From Candidatus Gastranaerophilales bacterium (GTDB lineage: Bacteria; Cyanobacteriota; Vampirovibrionia; Gastranaerophilales; UBA9579): DNA of 34,918 nucleotides. The first letter of the stretch is position 1. The number at the start of each line of letters is the position of its first letter. Under the pieces are notes generated by a model. It was not told where the DNA came from and did no database searches. It saw only the letters and a program-made list of their open reading frames with translations. Of this stretch, positions 8,118 through 16,759 are shown piece by piece. A program made the translations under genes and the position numbers. The DNA lies in the NCBI GenBank assembly GCA_028689995.1, contig JAQVCB010000021.1:1-34918 (forward strand). Direction: 5' to 3'.

Positions 8118-9092
8118 CTATGATGAAATTACAAGATCAAGAGCCATTTCTGCCTCCAGTTTTCCTGCTTTAATACTAAATTCCGCATTTGAAAGTTTTT
8201 TTTTGAACTCTACGAGCATCTCAATTGAGGTTGACTGCAATTTTTCCATATCTTTTTCTACAACAAATTTATGTAAATTAACAATTCTGGAAATTTCATA
8301 AGAATTTTTTGTTTGAGATTCAATCTTGATCTTCATCCACCTTCTCAACAATGTCTGCAGTGTTGCAATAATTTTAAGAGGATGATCCTTCTCATATAGT
8401 TTATGTAATTCAATAACAGCTCTGGATTTCTTATTCTGAAGCCAATACTCAGCCAGAACAAAAATATTTTCATATGTAGAACAAAGAGAAATTACCGCTT
8501 CTTTAGTGATAGTTGTTTTAGGCGCTGCATTTAATTTTAATTTTTCAAGCTCTGTATCAAGTTTTCTCAGTTCAGGGCCGGTGTTTTGAAGCAAAACCAA
8601 AGCAGGCTCTTTATTTATTTTTATACCTTTTGATTCCGCACATTTACTGATCCATTCAATGAGATCCTTTTCCTGATAAGATTTAAAAGCTTCAAAGGCT
8701 TTAATCTCACCGATTTTTTGAATTAGTTTAGTTATTTTCAGAGAAGAATCAACTTTCTTACCGCTTTCTCTTTGAATCCGACTAATAAATAATACGTGAA
8801 TATTGGAATTAAGAGTTTCCACTAGACTCATTAACTTGTCATACTGGCTGTCTGTTGCAAAACTTTTTTTTCCGCCTCTGGAAAACAAACTTGATGTTCT
8901 AATTTCTATTAAAAGATTCCCGAAAACCATAGGTATACTCTGAAGAGATTCAATTAATTCTTTTATATCAGGTTCATCCAAAATTTTATGATTGAGCAAT
9001 ACCCATTCAGGATCAAGAATTTGATCCTTTAAATGTTTTACAGCTTTTTCCAGAGTAAAATCTTCTTCACCCCAATATAAATATGCCGGCAT
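8118..9092 (-). CDS. holA: DNA polymerase III delta subunit
   Basis: Delta is the clamp-opening wrench of the clamp loader. The N-terminus PAYLYWGEEDFTLEKAVKHLKDQIL matches the usual opening of HolA, in which a degenerate GxD/E-F region replaces the P-loop. The middle contains FISRIQRESGKKVDSSLKITKLI and the C-terminal collar helices include LIATLQ-type sequence (KIIATLQTLLRRWMKIK). At 324 residues it has the normal length. It is first in a two-gene operon with holB, an arrangement that keeps both non-ATPase clamp-loader subunits together. Confidence 0.85.
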   Translation of the reverse strand: MPAYLYWGEEDFTLEKAVKHLKDQILDPEWVLLNHKILDEPDIKELIESLQSIPMVFGNLLIEIRTSSLFSRGGKKSFATDSQYDKLMSLVETLNSNIHVLFISRIQRESGKKVDSSLKITKLIQKIGEIKAFEAFKSYQEKDLIEWISKCAESKGIKINKEPALVLLQNTGPELRKLDTELEKLKLNAAPKTTITKEAVISLCSTYENIFVLAEYWLQNKKSRAVIELHKLYEKDHPLKIIATLQTLLRRWMKIKIESQTKNSYEISRIVNLHKFVVEKDMEKLQSTSIEMLVEFKKKLSNAEFSIKAGKLEAEMALDLVISS

Positions 9093-9299
9093 TTATTCTC
9101 GCTTATGAATTATTTTAATAGATAAATTCGTTATGATTACAATTATAAGATCCTTATAAAATATAATCCAGAATAAATTTTGCAGAATCATTTGTAAACT
9201 TTTGTTAAATATTTTACTATTTTGTGAATTTTTGTCCAATATATATCCTTTATATATATATGAGAACAATGTATATAATTCGTATATAAGGAAAATAAG

Positions 9300-9506
9300 A
9301 TGGCAGTTGGAGCAAGAGATAATATAGATAGAAGATTAGTTCAAATGTACTCAAAAGTACAAACAAATAATTTTGAACTCGCTTCAGCAATTGATCCTTC
9401 TAAAATGATGAATTCAATGGAATTAATGGCATTAAATAATAAATCATATTTTGAAATAAAAAATAACATAGGACAGAGAAAGAGCGATTTGAGAGATATA
9501 GCTTAA
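9300..9506 (+). CDS. Small conserved-looking protein of unknown function
   Basis: I do not recognise this 68-residue protein. It is hydrophilic and probably helical, with a methionine-rich centre (DPSKMMNSMELMALNNKSY) and no signal peptide or membrane segment. It looks real: AAGG lies about 8 bases before ATG 9300, TATAAT lies at 9274-9279, and a good intrinsic terminator follows the stop, so it is a single-gene transcript. The centre vaguely recalls the small helical rod/needle proteins of flagellar and type III secretion systems, but that is only an impression. Confidence 0.6.
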   Translation: MAVGARDNIDRRLVQMYSKVQTNNFELASAIDPSKMMNSMELMALNNKSYFEIKNNIGQRKSDLRDIA

Positions 9507-9520
9507 AAGCAAAAATCAAA

Positions 9521-9549
9521 AAACTGCCTGTCAAAGGCAGCTTTTTTTT
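9521..9549 (+). terminator. Intrinsic terminator after the 68-residue ORF
   Basis: The stem CTGCCT/AGGCAG with loop GTCAA is followed by C and eight T residues. It stands 15 bases after the stop at 9506, in the right orientation for that gene. Confidence 0.85.
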
Positions 9550-9571
9550 GGATATAAATAAGAACGAGTTT

Positions 9572-9660
9572 AGTAAAAGCCTCCAACGTCTTGCCAATCA
9601 AACCGTTTCGGCTTTAGTCAGCACTCCCGCTTCGCACGAGCCTTTTAATTGGATTTTACT
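9572..9660. repeat. Nested inverted-repeat element with the CACTCCCGCT core
   Basis: The outer arms AGTAAAA/TTTTACT enclose inner arms CCAATcAAA/TTTtAATTGG, and these enclose GTTTCGGCTTT...CACTCCCGCTTCGC. The centre is clearly richer in G+C than its surroundings. The core recurs at 32274-32304 and, inverted, near 21693-21715 and 34695-34722. Confidence 0.6.
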
Positions 9661-9694
9661 GTTTATAACAAGAAAGGCTCTAAAATAAACTTAT

Positions 9695-10096
9695 TTAACT
9701 ATTTTTAGCGTGTTCAAGCGCTATTTTTGCAATTTTAGGTTCACATAATCCTGCATTAAACAAACACACCAACACTTTTTTTAGTTCAGCCCTGTTTGAT
9801 TTTTTCAAAAAATTAAATCTTTTAATGTGCCTTAAGGATTTAAAAAAGGATGAATGACATTTAATCTTAAGCCCGGATACTTTAACCATATCATTAACCC
9901 ATTTTGCAAACATAATGGGATTTTTTTCAGCTGTCGGCAAAAGATAGCGATTAAATATATCCTGAGATACATGCCAATTCCCATTTAAATTTGCCGCATA
10001 ATGAAATATATCATCCCATAAAGAAAGAGGATCATTTCTGACTACTTTGGAATTTAATTGATTTTCTGATTCATCGCCCAAATACGCCATATCCAT
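9695..10096 (-). CDS. Hypothetical protein
   Basis: I do not recognise this 133-residue protein. It is soluble, with a basic second half (HIKRFNFLKKSNRAELKKVL) and probably mostly helical; there is no signal peptide or cofactor motif. The start ATG 10096 has AGGGG at a good distance. The coding sequence is well formed and the gene stands alone between an inverted-repeat element and a long AT-rich spacer. The N-terminal half (LSLWDDIFHYAANLNGNWHVS) is aromatic-rich, which suggests a folded domain rather than a spurious frame. Confidence 0.6.
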   Translation of the reverse strand: MDMAYLGDESENQLNSKVVRNDPLSLWDDIFHYAANLNGNWHVSQDIFNRYLLPTAEKNPIMFAKWVNDMVKVSGLKIKCHSSFFKSLRHIKRFNFLKKSNRAELKKVLVCLFNAGLCEPKIAKIALEHAKNS

Positions 10097-10371
10097 AAAA
10101 TACCCCTACTTAAAACTAACCTGACAATTTCTAAATACACCTGCTTAATACGTCGGTAATTAGCTAAAAAAGTTTAGTAAATTCCAGAAAAAATTTAATA
10201 AACTTCTAAAAAATTATGATTTCTTAATAAATTCTATAAAAAAATTGTTAATCCCCATTCATCAGTATCAATCATGTATACACTAACTGTATATAAAATA
10301 CAATAGGTCAAAGAGAAATTGCTTCATAACTAAAAACGAAATAAATAAGAAGTGAAAGTGAAATAAAACTA
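10097..10371. other. AT-rich intergenic spacer with three degenerate tandem motifs
   Basis: No ORF or RNA gene is evident. Three loosely tandem copies of a motif close to TTARTAAAYTYYARAAAAAATT lie at 10174-10195, 10195-10215 and 10224-10246. Further right, TGTATACA and GTATATAAAATAC give a promoter-like AT region that could serve the 133-residue gene on the minus strand. Confidence 0.5.
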
Positions 10372-10400
10372 AACAGGCAGGTTTAATAAACCTGCCTGTT
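10372..10400 (-). terminator. Terminator hairpin closing the fatty-acid operon
   Basis: The perfect 12-bp stem AACAGGCAGGTT/AACCTGCCTGTT with loop TAATA lies 18 bases beyond the fabF stop. On the minus strand it is followed by a T-rich tail (TAGTTTTATTT), consistent with an intrinsic terminator for the fab transcript. Confidence 0.8.
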
Positions 10401-10417
10401 ATAAATGAAATATAGAA

Positions 10418-11674
10418 TTACGGCTTGTATTTTTTAAATATCAATGAAGCATTATGTCCGCCAAATCCGAATGAATTTGACATTACAGCATTGATATTAT
10501 CAACTTTTCTTGCCTTATTAGCCACATAATCAAGATCACATTTTTCATCCTGATCAATCAGATTAATAGTTGGCGTTACAATGCCGGTTTCAATGGTTTT
10601 AATACAAGCTGCTGCTTCTACGCCGCCTGCTGCTCCGAGTAGATGGCCAACCATGCTCTTAGTCGAACTGACAAGTAATCCATTTTTTGCATAATTACCA
10701 TATACACGTTTAATAGCAATAGTTTCGGCAATATCACCAAGCGAAGTACTTGTACCATGAGCATTAATATACTGTACATCTGTAGGCTTGAGTTCTGCAT
10801 CATCCAGTGCAAGCTGCATAGCTCTTGCAGCACCTTCACCTTCCGGATGTGGAGCAACTATATCATAAGCATCAGCTGAAGCACCATAACCTGCAAATTC
10901 TGCATAAATTCTGGCACCTCTGGCAAGTGCATGATCAAGTGATTCCATAACTAGCATTCCTGCACCTTCAGACATAACAAAACCGTCACGACCCATGTCA
11001 AATGGTCTGCTGGCTAGTTCAGGTTCATCATTTCTGGTAGATAATGTTCTTGCACTAGCAAATCCCGCCATAGATAATGGTGTTATAGCTGCTTCAGTTC
11101 CACCTGCTATCATAACATCTGCATCGCCATAAGCTATTGTTCTAAATGCATCACCAAGTGAATGTGTAGCTGTAGCACAAGCTGTTATTACACATTTATT
11201 TGGACCTTTAGCATTTAACATTATGGAAATCCTGCCCGCAGCAATATTGCTAATCATCATAGGTACAGTAAAAGGACTGCACTTTGTTGGTCCTTTTTCC
11301 ATAATTACACGACAATTATTTTCAATAGTACCAATACCGCCAGCTGCACTTCCAACAATAACACCGATTCGTGTAGGATCTTCCAGTTCCATATCCAACT
11401 TGGCATCTTCCGCCGCATGTTTTGCAGCTACCATGCCAAACTGACAATATCTATCCATACGCCTTGCTTCTTTTTTGTCTAGATAGATTGATGGATCGAA
11501 ATCACTAACTTCACCGGCAATTTTAACATTATGCTCACTCGCATCCATTATTGTAATTGGCTTAATTCCACTCTTACCCAGAACTATATTATCCCAGAAT
11601 AAGTCAAGTCCAACACCGAAAGGACTTATTACTCCCATTCCGGTTATTACAACTCTTCTGGATTTATTACTCAT
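10418..11674 (-). CDS. fabF: Beta-ketoacyl-ACP synthase II
   Basis: FabF condenses malonyl-ACP with growing acyl-ACP in fatty-acid elongation. The Cys-His-His catalytic set is visible: C166 in ACATATHS, H306 in NAHGTST and H344 in SMVGHLLGAAGG. The C-terminal FGFGGHN motif is present and the length of 418 residues is typical. The gene is the last of the minus-strand lipid operon, 20 bases after acpP and directly before a terminator hairpin. Nothing is abnormal in the sequence. Confidence 0.97.
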   Translation of the reverse strand: MSNKSRRVVITGMGVISPFGVGLDLFWDNIVLGKSGIKPITIMDASEHNVKIAGEVSDFDPSIYLDKKEARRMDRYCQFGMVAAKHAAEDAKLDMELEDPTRIGVIVGSAAGGIGTIENNCRVIMEKGPTKCSPFTVPMMISNIAAGRISIMLNAKGPNKCVITACATATHSLGDAFRTIAYGDADVMIAGGTEAAITPLSMAGFASARTLSTRNDEPELASRPFDMGRDGFVMSEGAGMLVMESLDHALARGARIYAEFAGYGASADAYDIVAPHPEGEGAARAMQLALDDAELKPTDVQYINAHGTSTSLGDIAETIAIKRVYGNYAKNGLLVSSTKSMVGHLLGAAGGVEAAACIKTIETGIVTPTINLIDQDEKCDLDYVANKARKVDNINAVMSNSFGFGGHNASLIFKKYKP

Positions 11675-11694
11675 TTTAATATCCTATCTATTTA

Positions 11695-11934
11695 TTACGC
11701 TGAATGACTTTTAATATATGCTACTGCATCTTTAACTGTTGTAATTTTTTCAGCATCTTCATCAGGTATTTCACAACCGAATTCTTCTTCAAAAGCCATT
11801 ACTAATTCAACTGTATCGAGAGAATCAGCACCTAAGTCACCGGTAAAACTTGCATCTTCTGTTACTTCAGCATCATCTACGCTTAATTGTTCGATAACTA
11901 CTTTTCTTACTCTTTCTAATATTGCATTATCCAT
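11695..11934 (-). CDS. acpP: Acyl carrier protein
   Basis: ACP carries acyl chains on a phosphopantetheine arm. The attachment serine is S38 in the classic [18 protein letters not shown] motif, and the protein is very acidic and 79 residues long, as usual. The ribosome site AAAAGGAG stands right before the ATG. A 153-base gap with a good promoter separates it from fabG, so acpP-fabF can be expressed independently of, and probably more strongly than, the upstream genes. Confidence 0.97.
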   Translation of the reverse strand: MDNAILERVRKVVIEQLSVDDAEVTEDASFTGDLGADSLDTVELVMAFEEEFGCEIPDEDAEKITTVKDAVAYIKSHSA

Positions 11935-11978
11935 TTTTTTCTCCTTTTAATGCTAGTTAACTAATACTAATGAGCTAA

Positions 11979-12006
11979 ATTATACTTGATTATAAAAATT
12001 TGTCAT
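11979..12006 (-). promoter_or_regulatory. Sigma-70-type promoter for acpP-fabF
   Basis: Read on the minus strand, ATGACA (12006-12001) and TATAAT (11984-11979) are separated by 16 bases, with the acpP start 45 bases downstream. Just upstream lies the inverted repeat TTGTAA-N7-TTACAA at 12055-12073, which could be an operator or a weak hairpin after fabG. Confidence 0.6.
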
Positions 12007-12087
12007 TACTAATTATGTTTTATAGATAATAACGTGTCTACATGCGAGGATATATTGTAACATAATATTACAAACCAGGTAATTCTA

Positions 12088-12819
12088 CTAGATTACTAAG
12101 CCTCCATCTACACCTATCACTTGACCTGTTATATATGATCCACTTGTTACAAGGAATTTAACTGTTTGTGCTATATCTTCAGGTTTCCCCAGCCTACCTA
12201 AAGGAATATTTGCGACAATTTTTTCTGTTTCCAGTCCTGATGTCATATCTGTTTCAATAAATCCTGGAGCTATAGCATTTACAGTAATATTTCTTGCAGC
12301 TATTTCCTTAGCAAGAGATTTTGTAAAACCTATTATACCAGCTTTAGCAGAAGAATAATTTGCTTGACCTGCATTTCCATAAACACCACAAATACTTGAG
12401 ATATTGATGATAGTACCTATTCTTTGTTTCATCATTATCTTAACTACAGGTTTTGTTACATAAAATACGCTGTTTAAATTTGTATTGATTACTTTTAACC
12501 AGTCCTCGTCTGACATTCTTATGAACAAACCATCTTTTGTTATACCGGCATTATTAACCAATACATCTATTCTTTTAAATTCATTCATTACTGTATCTAT
12601 CATGCATTTGACAGATACACTATCACTGACATCACATTTTATAGCTTTAGCCTGTCCACCATTGTCAGTTATACTTTTAACAACTGCATTAGCCGCATCA
12701 TCATTACTTGCATAATTAATGATAACTGTATAACCAGTTTTTGCAAGCTCAATAGCACATGCCTTTCCAATACCTCTTGAGGCTCCTGTAACTATTGCAA
12801 CTTTACTTTCTTGGTTCAT
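12088..12819 (-). CDS. fabG: 3-oxoacyl-ACP reductase
   Basis: FabG reduces beta-ketoacyl-ACP with NADPH. It is a classical short-chain dehydrogenase: cofactor motif TGASRGIG at 11-18, NNAG at 89-92, and the catalytic S142, Y155 and K159 in YSSAK. The C-terminal GQVIGVDGGLVI is typical, as are the 243 residues. It follows fabD by 11 bases in the operon. Confidence 0.96.
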   Translation of the reverse strand: MNQESKVAIVTGASRGIGKACAIELAKTGYTVIINYASNDDAANAVVKSITDNGGQAKAIKCDVSDSVSVKCMIDTVMNEFKRIDVLVNNAGITKDGLFIRMSDEDWLKVINTNLNSVFYVTKPVVKIMMKQRIGTIINISSICGVYGNAGQANYSSAKAGIIGFTKSLAKEIAARNITVNAIAPGFIETDMTSGLETEKIVANIPLGRLGKPEDIAQTVKFLVTSGSYITGQVIGVDGGLVI

Positions 12820-12830
12820 TTCCCAAATCC

Positions 12831-13772
12831 TTATATTAACACCTTACTACATATAGAATTTACAACTGTATCGAGTGATTGATTATCACTTACATTATAC
12901 ACACTCGAAGGTCTGGAAATTTTCTTAACCATTCCTGATAAAACTTTTCCAGGACCGATTTCTATAAAGTTTTCAACTCCATTTTCTATCATATAGGTAA
13001 TACTCTGCTTCCAAAAAACCGATGAATAAATTTGATCAGACATTTTTTTAGAAAATTCCGATGCATTAACAGTTTCTTTTGCGTCAACATTTGTAATAAC
13101 TGGAATATTAGCATCAGTTATATTATATAAGCTTAAATTTTTAGCAAATTTATCAGATGCAGCTTTCATAAGAGGAGAATGGAATGCACCGCTAACTGCA
13201 AGTAATAATGCCCGTTTTGCACCTGTTTCCAAAGCCAGTTTATTAGCTTCTTCGATGGCTTTAGATTCACCTGTTATAACAGTTTGATCAGGAGTATTGT
13301 AATTTGCAACACTAATTTGACCGAATTTTGAAGCACCATTAAGAACAATTTTTAATTTATCATCATCAAGCCCGATAATTGCACTCATTGCTCCTGATTG
13401 TGCCTCTGACATGAGATTTGCTCTAATTTGCACAAGTTTAATCACATTATCCAGACTTAGTACACCTGCTGCATAAAGAGCTGCATACTCACCCAGACTG
13501 TGTCCTGCAAGATAATCAGGTTCTACATTACATTTTTCTTTTAAAGTCTCATAGGCAGCAATTGAAACTGCCAAGATTGCAGGCTGAGTATTAATTGTCT
13601 GCTTTAAATCATCATCAGGTCCTTCAAAACATAATTTACAAAGATCTTTACCTAGAACTTCATTAAACCTGTCAAAGATATTTTTTGCTGTTGATGAAGA
13701 TTCATAAAATTCTTTCCCCATCCCTACAAATTGTGATCCCTGTCCGGGAAATATAAAAGCTGTTTTGGTCAT
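12831..13772 (-). CDS. fabD: Malonyl-CoA:ACP transacylase
   Basis: FabD loads malonyl groups onto ACP. The N-terminal FPGQGSQ oxyanion motif, the nucleophile S92 in GHSLGEYAAL and the catalytic H198 in GAFHSPLM are all present in 313 residues. It lies 27 bases downstream of fabH and 11 bases upstream of fabG in the operon. Confidence 0.96.
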   Translation of the reverse strand: MTKTAFIFPGQGSQFVGMGKEFYESSSTAKNIFDRFNEVLGKDLCKLCFEGPDDDLKQTINTQPAILAVSIAAYETLKEKCNVEPDYLAGHSLGEYAALYAAGVLSLDNVIKLVQIRANLMSEAQSGAMSAIIGLDDDKLKIVLNGASKFGQISVANYNTPDQTVITGESKAIEEANKLALETGAKRALLLAVSGAFHSPLMKAASDKFAKNLSLYNITDANIPVITNVDAKETVNASEFSKKMSDQIYSSVFWKQSITYMIENGVENFIEIGPGKVLSGMVKKISRPSSVYNVSDNQSLDTVVNSICSKVLI

Positions 13773-13799
13773 AGTTCACACCCACTAATTAATAATTAC

Positions 13800-14819
13800 T
13801 TAAAGTTTTCTTTGATCTTTTGCTCGCCATCTGATTACAGCAGTTCCCCATGTAAGTCCTGCTCCAAAACCACATAATGCCAATAACGAGGAATCAGGTA
13901 TTCTATTATTATCAAGCGCATCTAATAACGCTATAGGAATTGAAGCAGTAGATGTATTACCATACTTTTCAAGATTAGAAATGACCTGATCAGTATTTAA
14001 TTTTAATCTGTCTTTTATTGCTGAAATTATTCTCATATTTGCCTGATGAGGCACAAGAAAATCAAGATCATCAATCGTCAATTCAGCTAGAGATAAAGAA
14101 TTTAAGATGGATTCAGGCACATAGCTTACCGCAAACTTATATATTTCTTTCCCATTCATATTAACAATCTGTTTTTTCTCGTCATTGGGTTCAACAAGTG
14201 GACAATTTTTACCATATAAAGGTATTTTTAGTTCTTTACCTTTTGTACCATCAGCATGTATATCTACAGAAAGAAAATCATTAATACCATCATCAGACTT
14301 TTTAACGACAAAAGCTCCTGCACCGTCTCCAAATAGAACACAAGTTGTTCTATCAGTCCAGTCAAGAAATCTTGAATGCACATCGACACCAACTACAAGG
14401 ACTGTTTCATATGTACCAGACATTATGAAATTTTTTGCAACAAATAAGCCATAAATTAAGCCGCTACAAGCTGCTGAAATATCAAATGCAGCTGCATTTT
14501 GTGCTCCAATAGCTGCTTGTATTTCACATGCTGATGACGGATACAAATTATCAGGCATAGATGTAGCACAAATTACTAAATCAATCTGCTCAGAACTTAT
14601 TCCAGCATAAGCAAGTGCATCTTTTGCCGCATTCACTCCTAGGGAAACAGCTGTTTCATTGCCACTAACGACTCTTCTTTCCTGAATACCAGTTCTAGAT
14701 GAAATCCAATCATCATTTGTATCAACTATTTTTGCTATATCTTCATTTTTTATTACTGTTTCAGGAACATACATTCCTATGCCAGCAATTGTTACCGGAA
14801 CTAAATTTTCATTTATCAT
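13800..14819 (-). CDS. fabH: Beta-ketoacyl-ACP synthase III
   Basis: FabH starts fatty-acid synthesis by condensing an acyl-CoA (usually acetyl-CoA) with malonyl-ACP. The catalytic triad is C118 in SAACSG, H258 in VPHQANMR and N288 in YGNTSTASIP. The DDWISSRTGIQERR region near the N-terminus is characteristic. The start codon overlaps the plsX stop by 4 bases (ATGA), indicating coupled translation. Confidence 0.97.
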   Translation of the reverse strand: MINENLVPVTIAGIGMYVPETVIKNEDIAKIVDTNDDWISSRTGIQERRVVSGNETAVSLGVNAAKDALAYAGISSEQIDLVICATSMPDNLYPSSACEIQAAIGAQNAAAFDISAACSGLIYGLFVAKNFIMSGTYETVLVVGVDVHSRFLDWTDRTTCVLFGDGAGAFVVKKSDDGINDFLSVDIHADGTKGKELKIPLYGKNCPLVEPNDEKKQIVNMNGKEIYKFAVSYVPESILNSLSLAELTIDDLDFLVPHQANMRIISAIKDRLKLNTDQVISNLEKYGNTSTASIPIALLDALDNNRIPDSSLLALCGFGAGLTWGTAVIRWRAKDQRKL

Positions 14820-15826
14820 AATATTCTGCTTAACTCATACATTTCCGAGATTTTACCGTTAATATCTCTTTCTATTGACTCTTTTGCCACTCTTATCGCA
14901 TTTTTAATAGCGTATGCTTTACTCCCGCCATGCGCAATTACACATACACCTTTAATCCCTAATAATAAAGCACCACCATATTCTTCATAATTCGATTTTT
15001 TCTTTAATCTCATTAAAGCAGATTTTGCGATAAAAGCTCCCAACTTAACCCATACTGATTTTGTAAGTTCATCTTTTAACATTTTAAAAATCATATTAGC
15101 AACGCCTTCGGTAACTTTTAATGTAACGTTTCCGACAAAACCATCACATACGACTACATCGCTGTAACCCATAAATAGTTCCCTGCCTTCAACATTACCT
15201 ATAAAATTTATATGATCCTGGCTTTGCGCTAATAGTTTATATGCATTTTGAACAAGAGTATTTCCTTTACCGGATTCTCCACCTATATTAAGGATTCCTA
15301 CTCTTGGATTTTTTACACCTAAAATACAATTAGAGAAAATACTTCCCATAATAGCAAATTGATGCAGCATATTTGGCTCACAAGTAGCATTTGCACCGGC
15401 ATCTAACATAACAACATATTTTTTCATTGTTGGTAATACAACTGCTATAGCAGGTCTGTCAATTCCAGGCAATCTGCCAAGTCCAAATAAACTTGCTGCC
15501 ATTGCCGCTCCAGTACTACCTGCCGCAACAATAGCTTGCGATTCACCTTTTGCCACTGAATCAACAGCTACAACAATTGACGAATTTTTTTTTCTTCTAA
15601 TAGCACTACCCGGAGCTTCATTCATTTCAATAACTTCATCGGCTCTGGTTATTATTATATCCAAATCTTTTGTATTATATTTAGCAAGTTCATTCTCTAT
15701 CTTATCTACTTGCCCTACCAATTGTAATTTAACCTTATACTCACGTGCAGCTTCAATTGCTCCTTTTATAGTTTCAACAGGAGCATAATCACCACCCATG
15801 GCATCTACCGCAATTCTAATTGACAT
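14816..15826 (-). CDS. plsX: Phosphate acyltransferase PlsX
   Basis: PlsX converts acyl-ACP to acyl-phosphate, the donor used by PlsY in phospholipid synthesis. The N-terminus IAVDAMGGDYAP is the family hallmark, followed by AAGSTGAAMAAS and the GFVGNVTLKVTEG region. At 336 residues it is full length. It lies between rpmF and fabH in the order rpmF-plsX-fabH that is widespread in bacteria. Confidence 0.97.
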   Translation of the reverse strand: MSIRIAVDAMGGDYAPVETIKGAIEAAREYKVKLQLVGQVDKIENELAKYNTKDLDIIITRADEVIEMNEAPGSAIRRKKNSSIVVAVDSVAKGESQAIVAAGSTGAAMAASLFGLGRLPGIDRPAIAVVLPTMKKYVVMLDAGANATCEPNMLHQFAIMGSIFSNCILGVKNPRVGILNIGGESGKGNTLVQNAYKLLAQSQDHINFIGNVEGRELFMGYSDVVVCDGFVGNVTLKVTEGVANMIFKMLKDELTKSVWVKLGAFIAKSALMRLKKKSNYEEYGGALLLGIKGVCVIAHGGSKAYAIKNAIRVAKESIERDINGKISEMYELSRIL

Positions 15827-15835
15827 ATTTCTGTA

Positions 15836-16018
15836 TTATTCTTCCAACTTCTTACTTGCAGGTTTATCAGCATAATAACCGCAGGCACTACATACTGTAT
15901 GAGCTAATTTCTTTTCATTACAGTTTTTACATTCTACCAATGTTGGAACTGTTGCTTTCCAATGTGATCTTCTGTGTCCTTGTGCTGAGCTTCCTGTTCG
16001 TTTCTTTGGTACAGCCAT
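15836..16018 (-). CDS. rpmF: Ribosomal protein bL32
   Basis: This large-subunit ribosomal protein begins with the characteristic MAVPKKRTGSSAQGHRRSHW. It is the zinc-binding form, with C30/C33 and C43/C46 in CKNC and CSAC. Its 60 residues are normal. It stands 9 bases upstream of plsX and downstream of the yceD-like gene, the standard neighbourhood. Confidence 0.97.
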   Translation of the reverse strand: MAVPKKRTGSSAQGHRRSHWKATVPTLVECKNCNEKKLAHTVCSACGYYADKPASKKLEE

Positions 16019-16071
16019 ATTTACACCTTACTTTCTTTATTGTTTATTATTTTTACTTACTTATATATACA

Positions 16072-16566
16072 TTAATCATTATTTTTTTCAAAGAATTTTT
16101 TAAAAACTTGCATCCTTGGATCTAAAGATTTTTCAGATTTAACTTTTTGTAATTCTTCACTTCCTATGCATTTTTTATCACATAGTTTTTTTCCGGGTAT
16201 ATTGAGAATTATATCTTGGTAAATTATATCTGTCACGTCTATTTCTTTTCTACCTTTTAATTCTTCAACGAAATTACCTCTGGTTATTTCATATTCCTTT
16301 GTTTCCGAGTCTACAATACTCTCTCTGATTAATTCTTCATTTAAATCAATTTTTAAATGATACGGATATGCTTTCATACATCTGTCACATTCAAAAGTCA
16401 TATTCGTTTCTACCGAACCTGTAACTTCCACACCATAAGGAGTTAACATTACTGTCACAATTCCGATTACCGGTTCATCATTTTCAAGCTCATTTATTAC
16501 TTCTTTAAACTCCAAAGTAACTTTGTTTTCCAGATTATTTACAAGATCTTCAAGATTGATTTTCAA
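16072..16566 (-). CDS. YceD/DUF177 family protein
   Basis: DUF177 proteins are typically encoded directly before rpmF, as here, and influence 23S rRNA accumulation. The core CDRCMKAYPYHLKIDLNEE carries the usual CxxC, and a second cysteine pair (LCDKKCIG) follows near the C-terminus. At 164 residues it is normal in size. It is the first gene of the lipid operon. The identification rests on the motif plus position; the precise molecular role is not settled for the family. Confidence 0.85.
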   Translation of the reverse strand: MKINLEDLVNNLENKVTLEFKEVINELENDEPVIGIVTVMLTPYGVEVTGSVETNMTFECDRCMKAYPYHLKIDLNEELIRESIVDSETKEYEITRGNFVEELKGRKEIDVTDIIYQDIILNIPGKKLCDKKCIGSEELQKVKSEKSLDPRMQVFKKFFEKNND

Positions 16567-16759
16567 TTTACTAATCTCACATAATAACTAATGCTGATTG
16601 AACCGAATTTTAAAATATCAATAAATTATTGACTATATCATTTTATTTGCAAGAAAGATTTTGTCAACTTCACTTTAGAATGTTAACAGGAGAAAGTTAC
16701 TTATGTATCAACATTTTAAGGATTGTAAAAAAATCCGGACTACTAATTACAACTCGCTA

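Noticed and set aside
15820-16125. 101-codon plus-strand ORF over rpmF
   Set aside because: It is a shadow of rpmF and the yceD-like gene, which have clear family motifs on the other strand.
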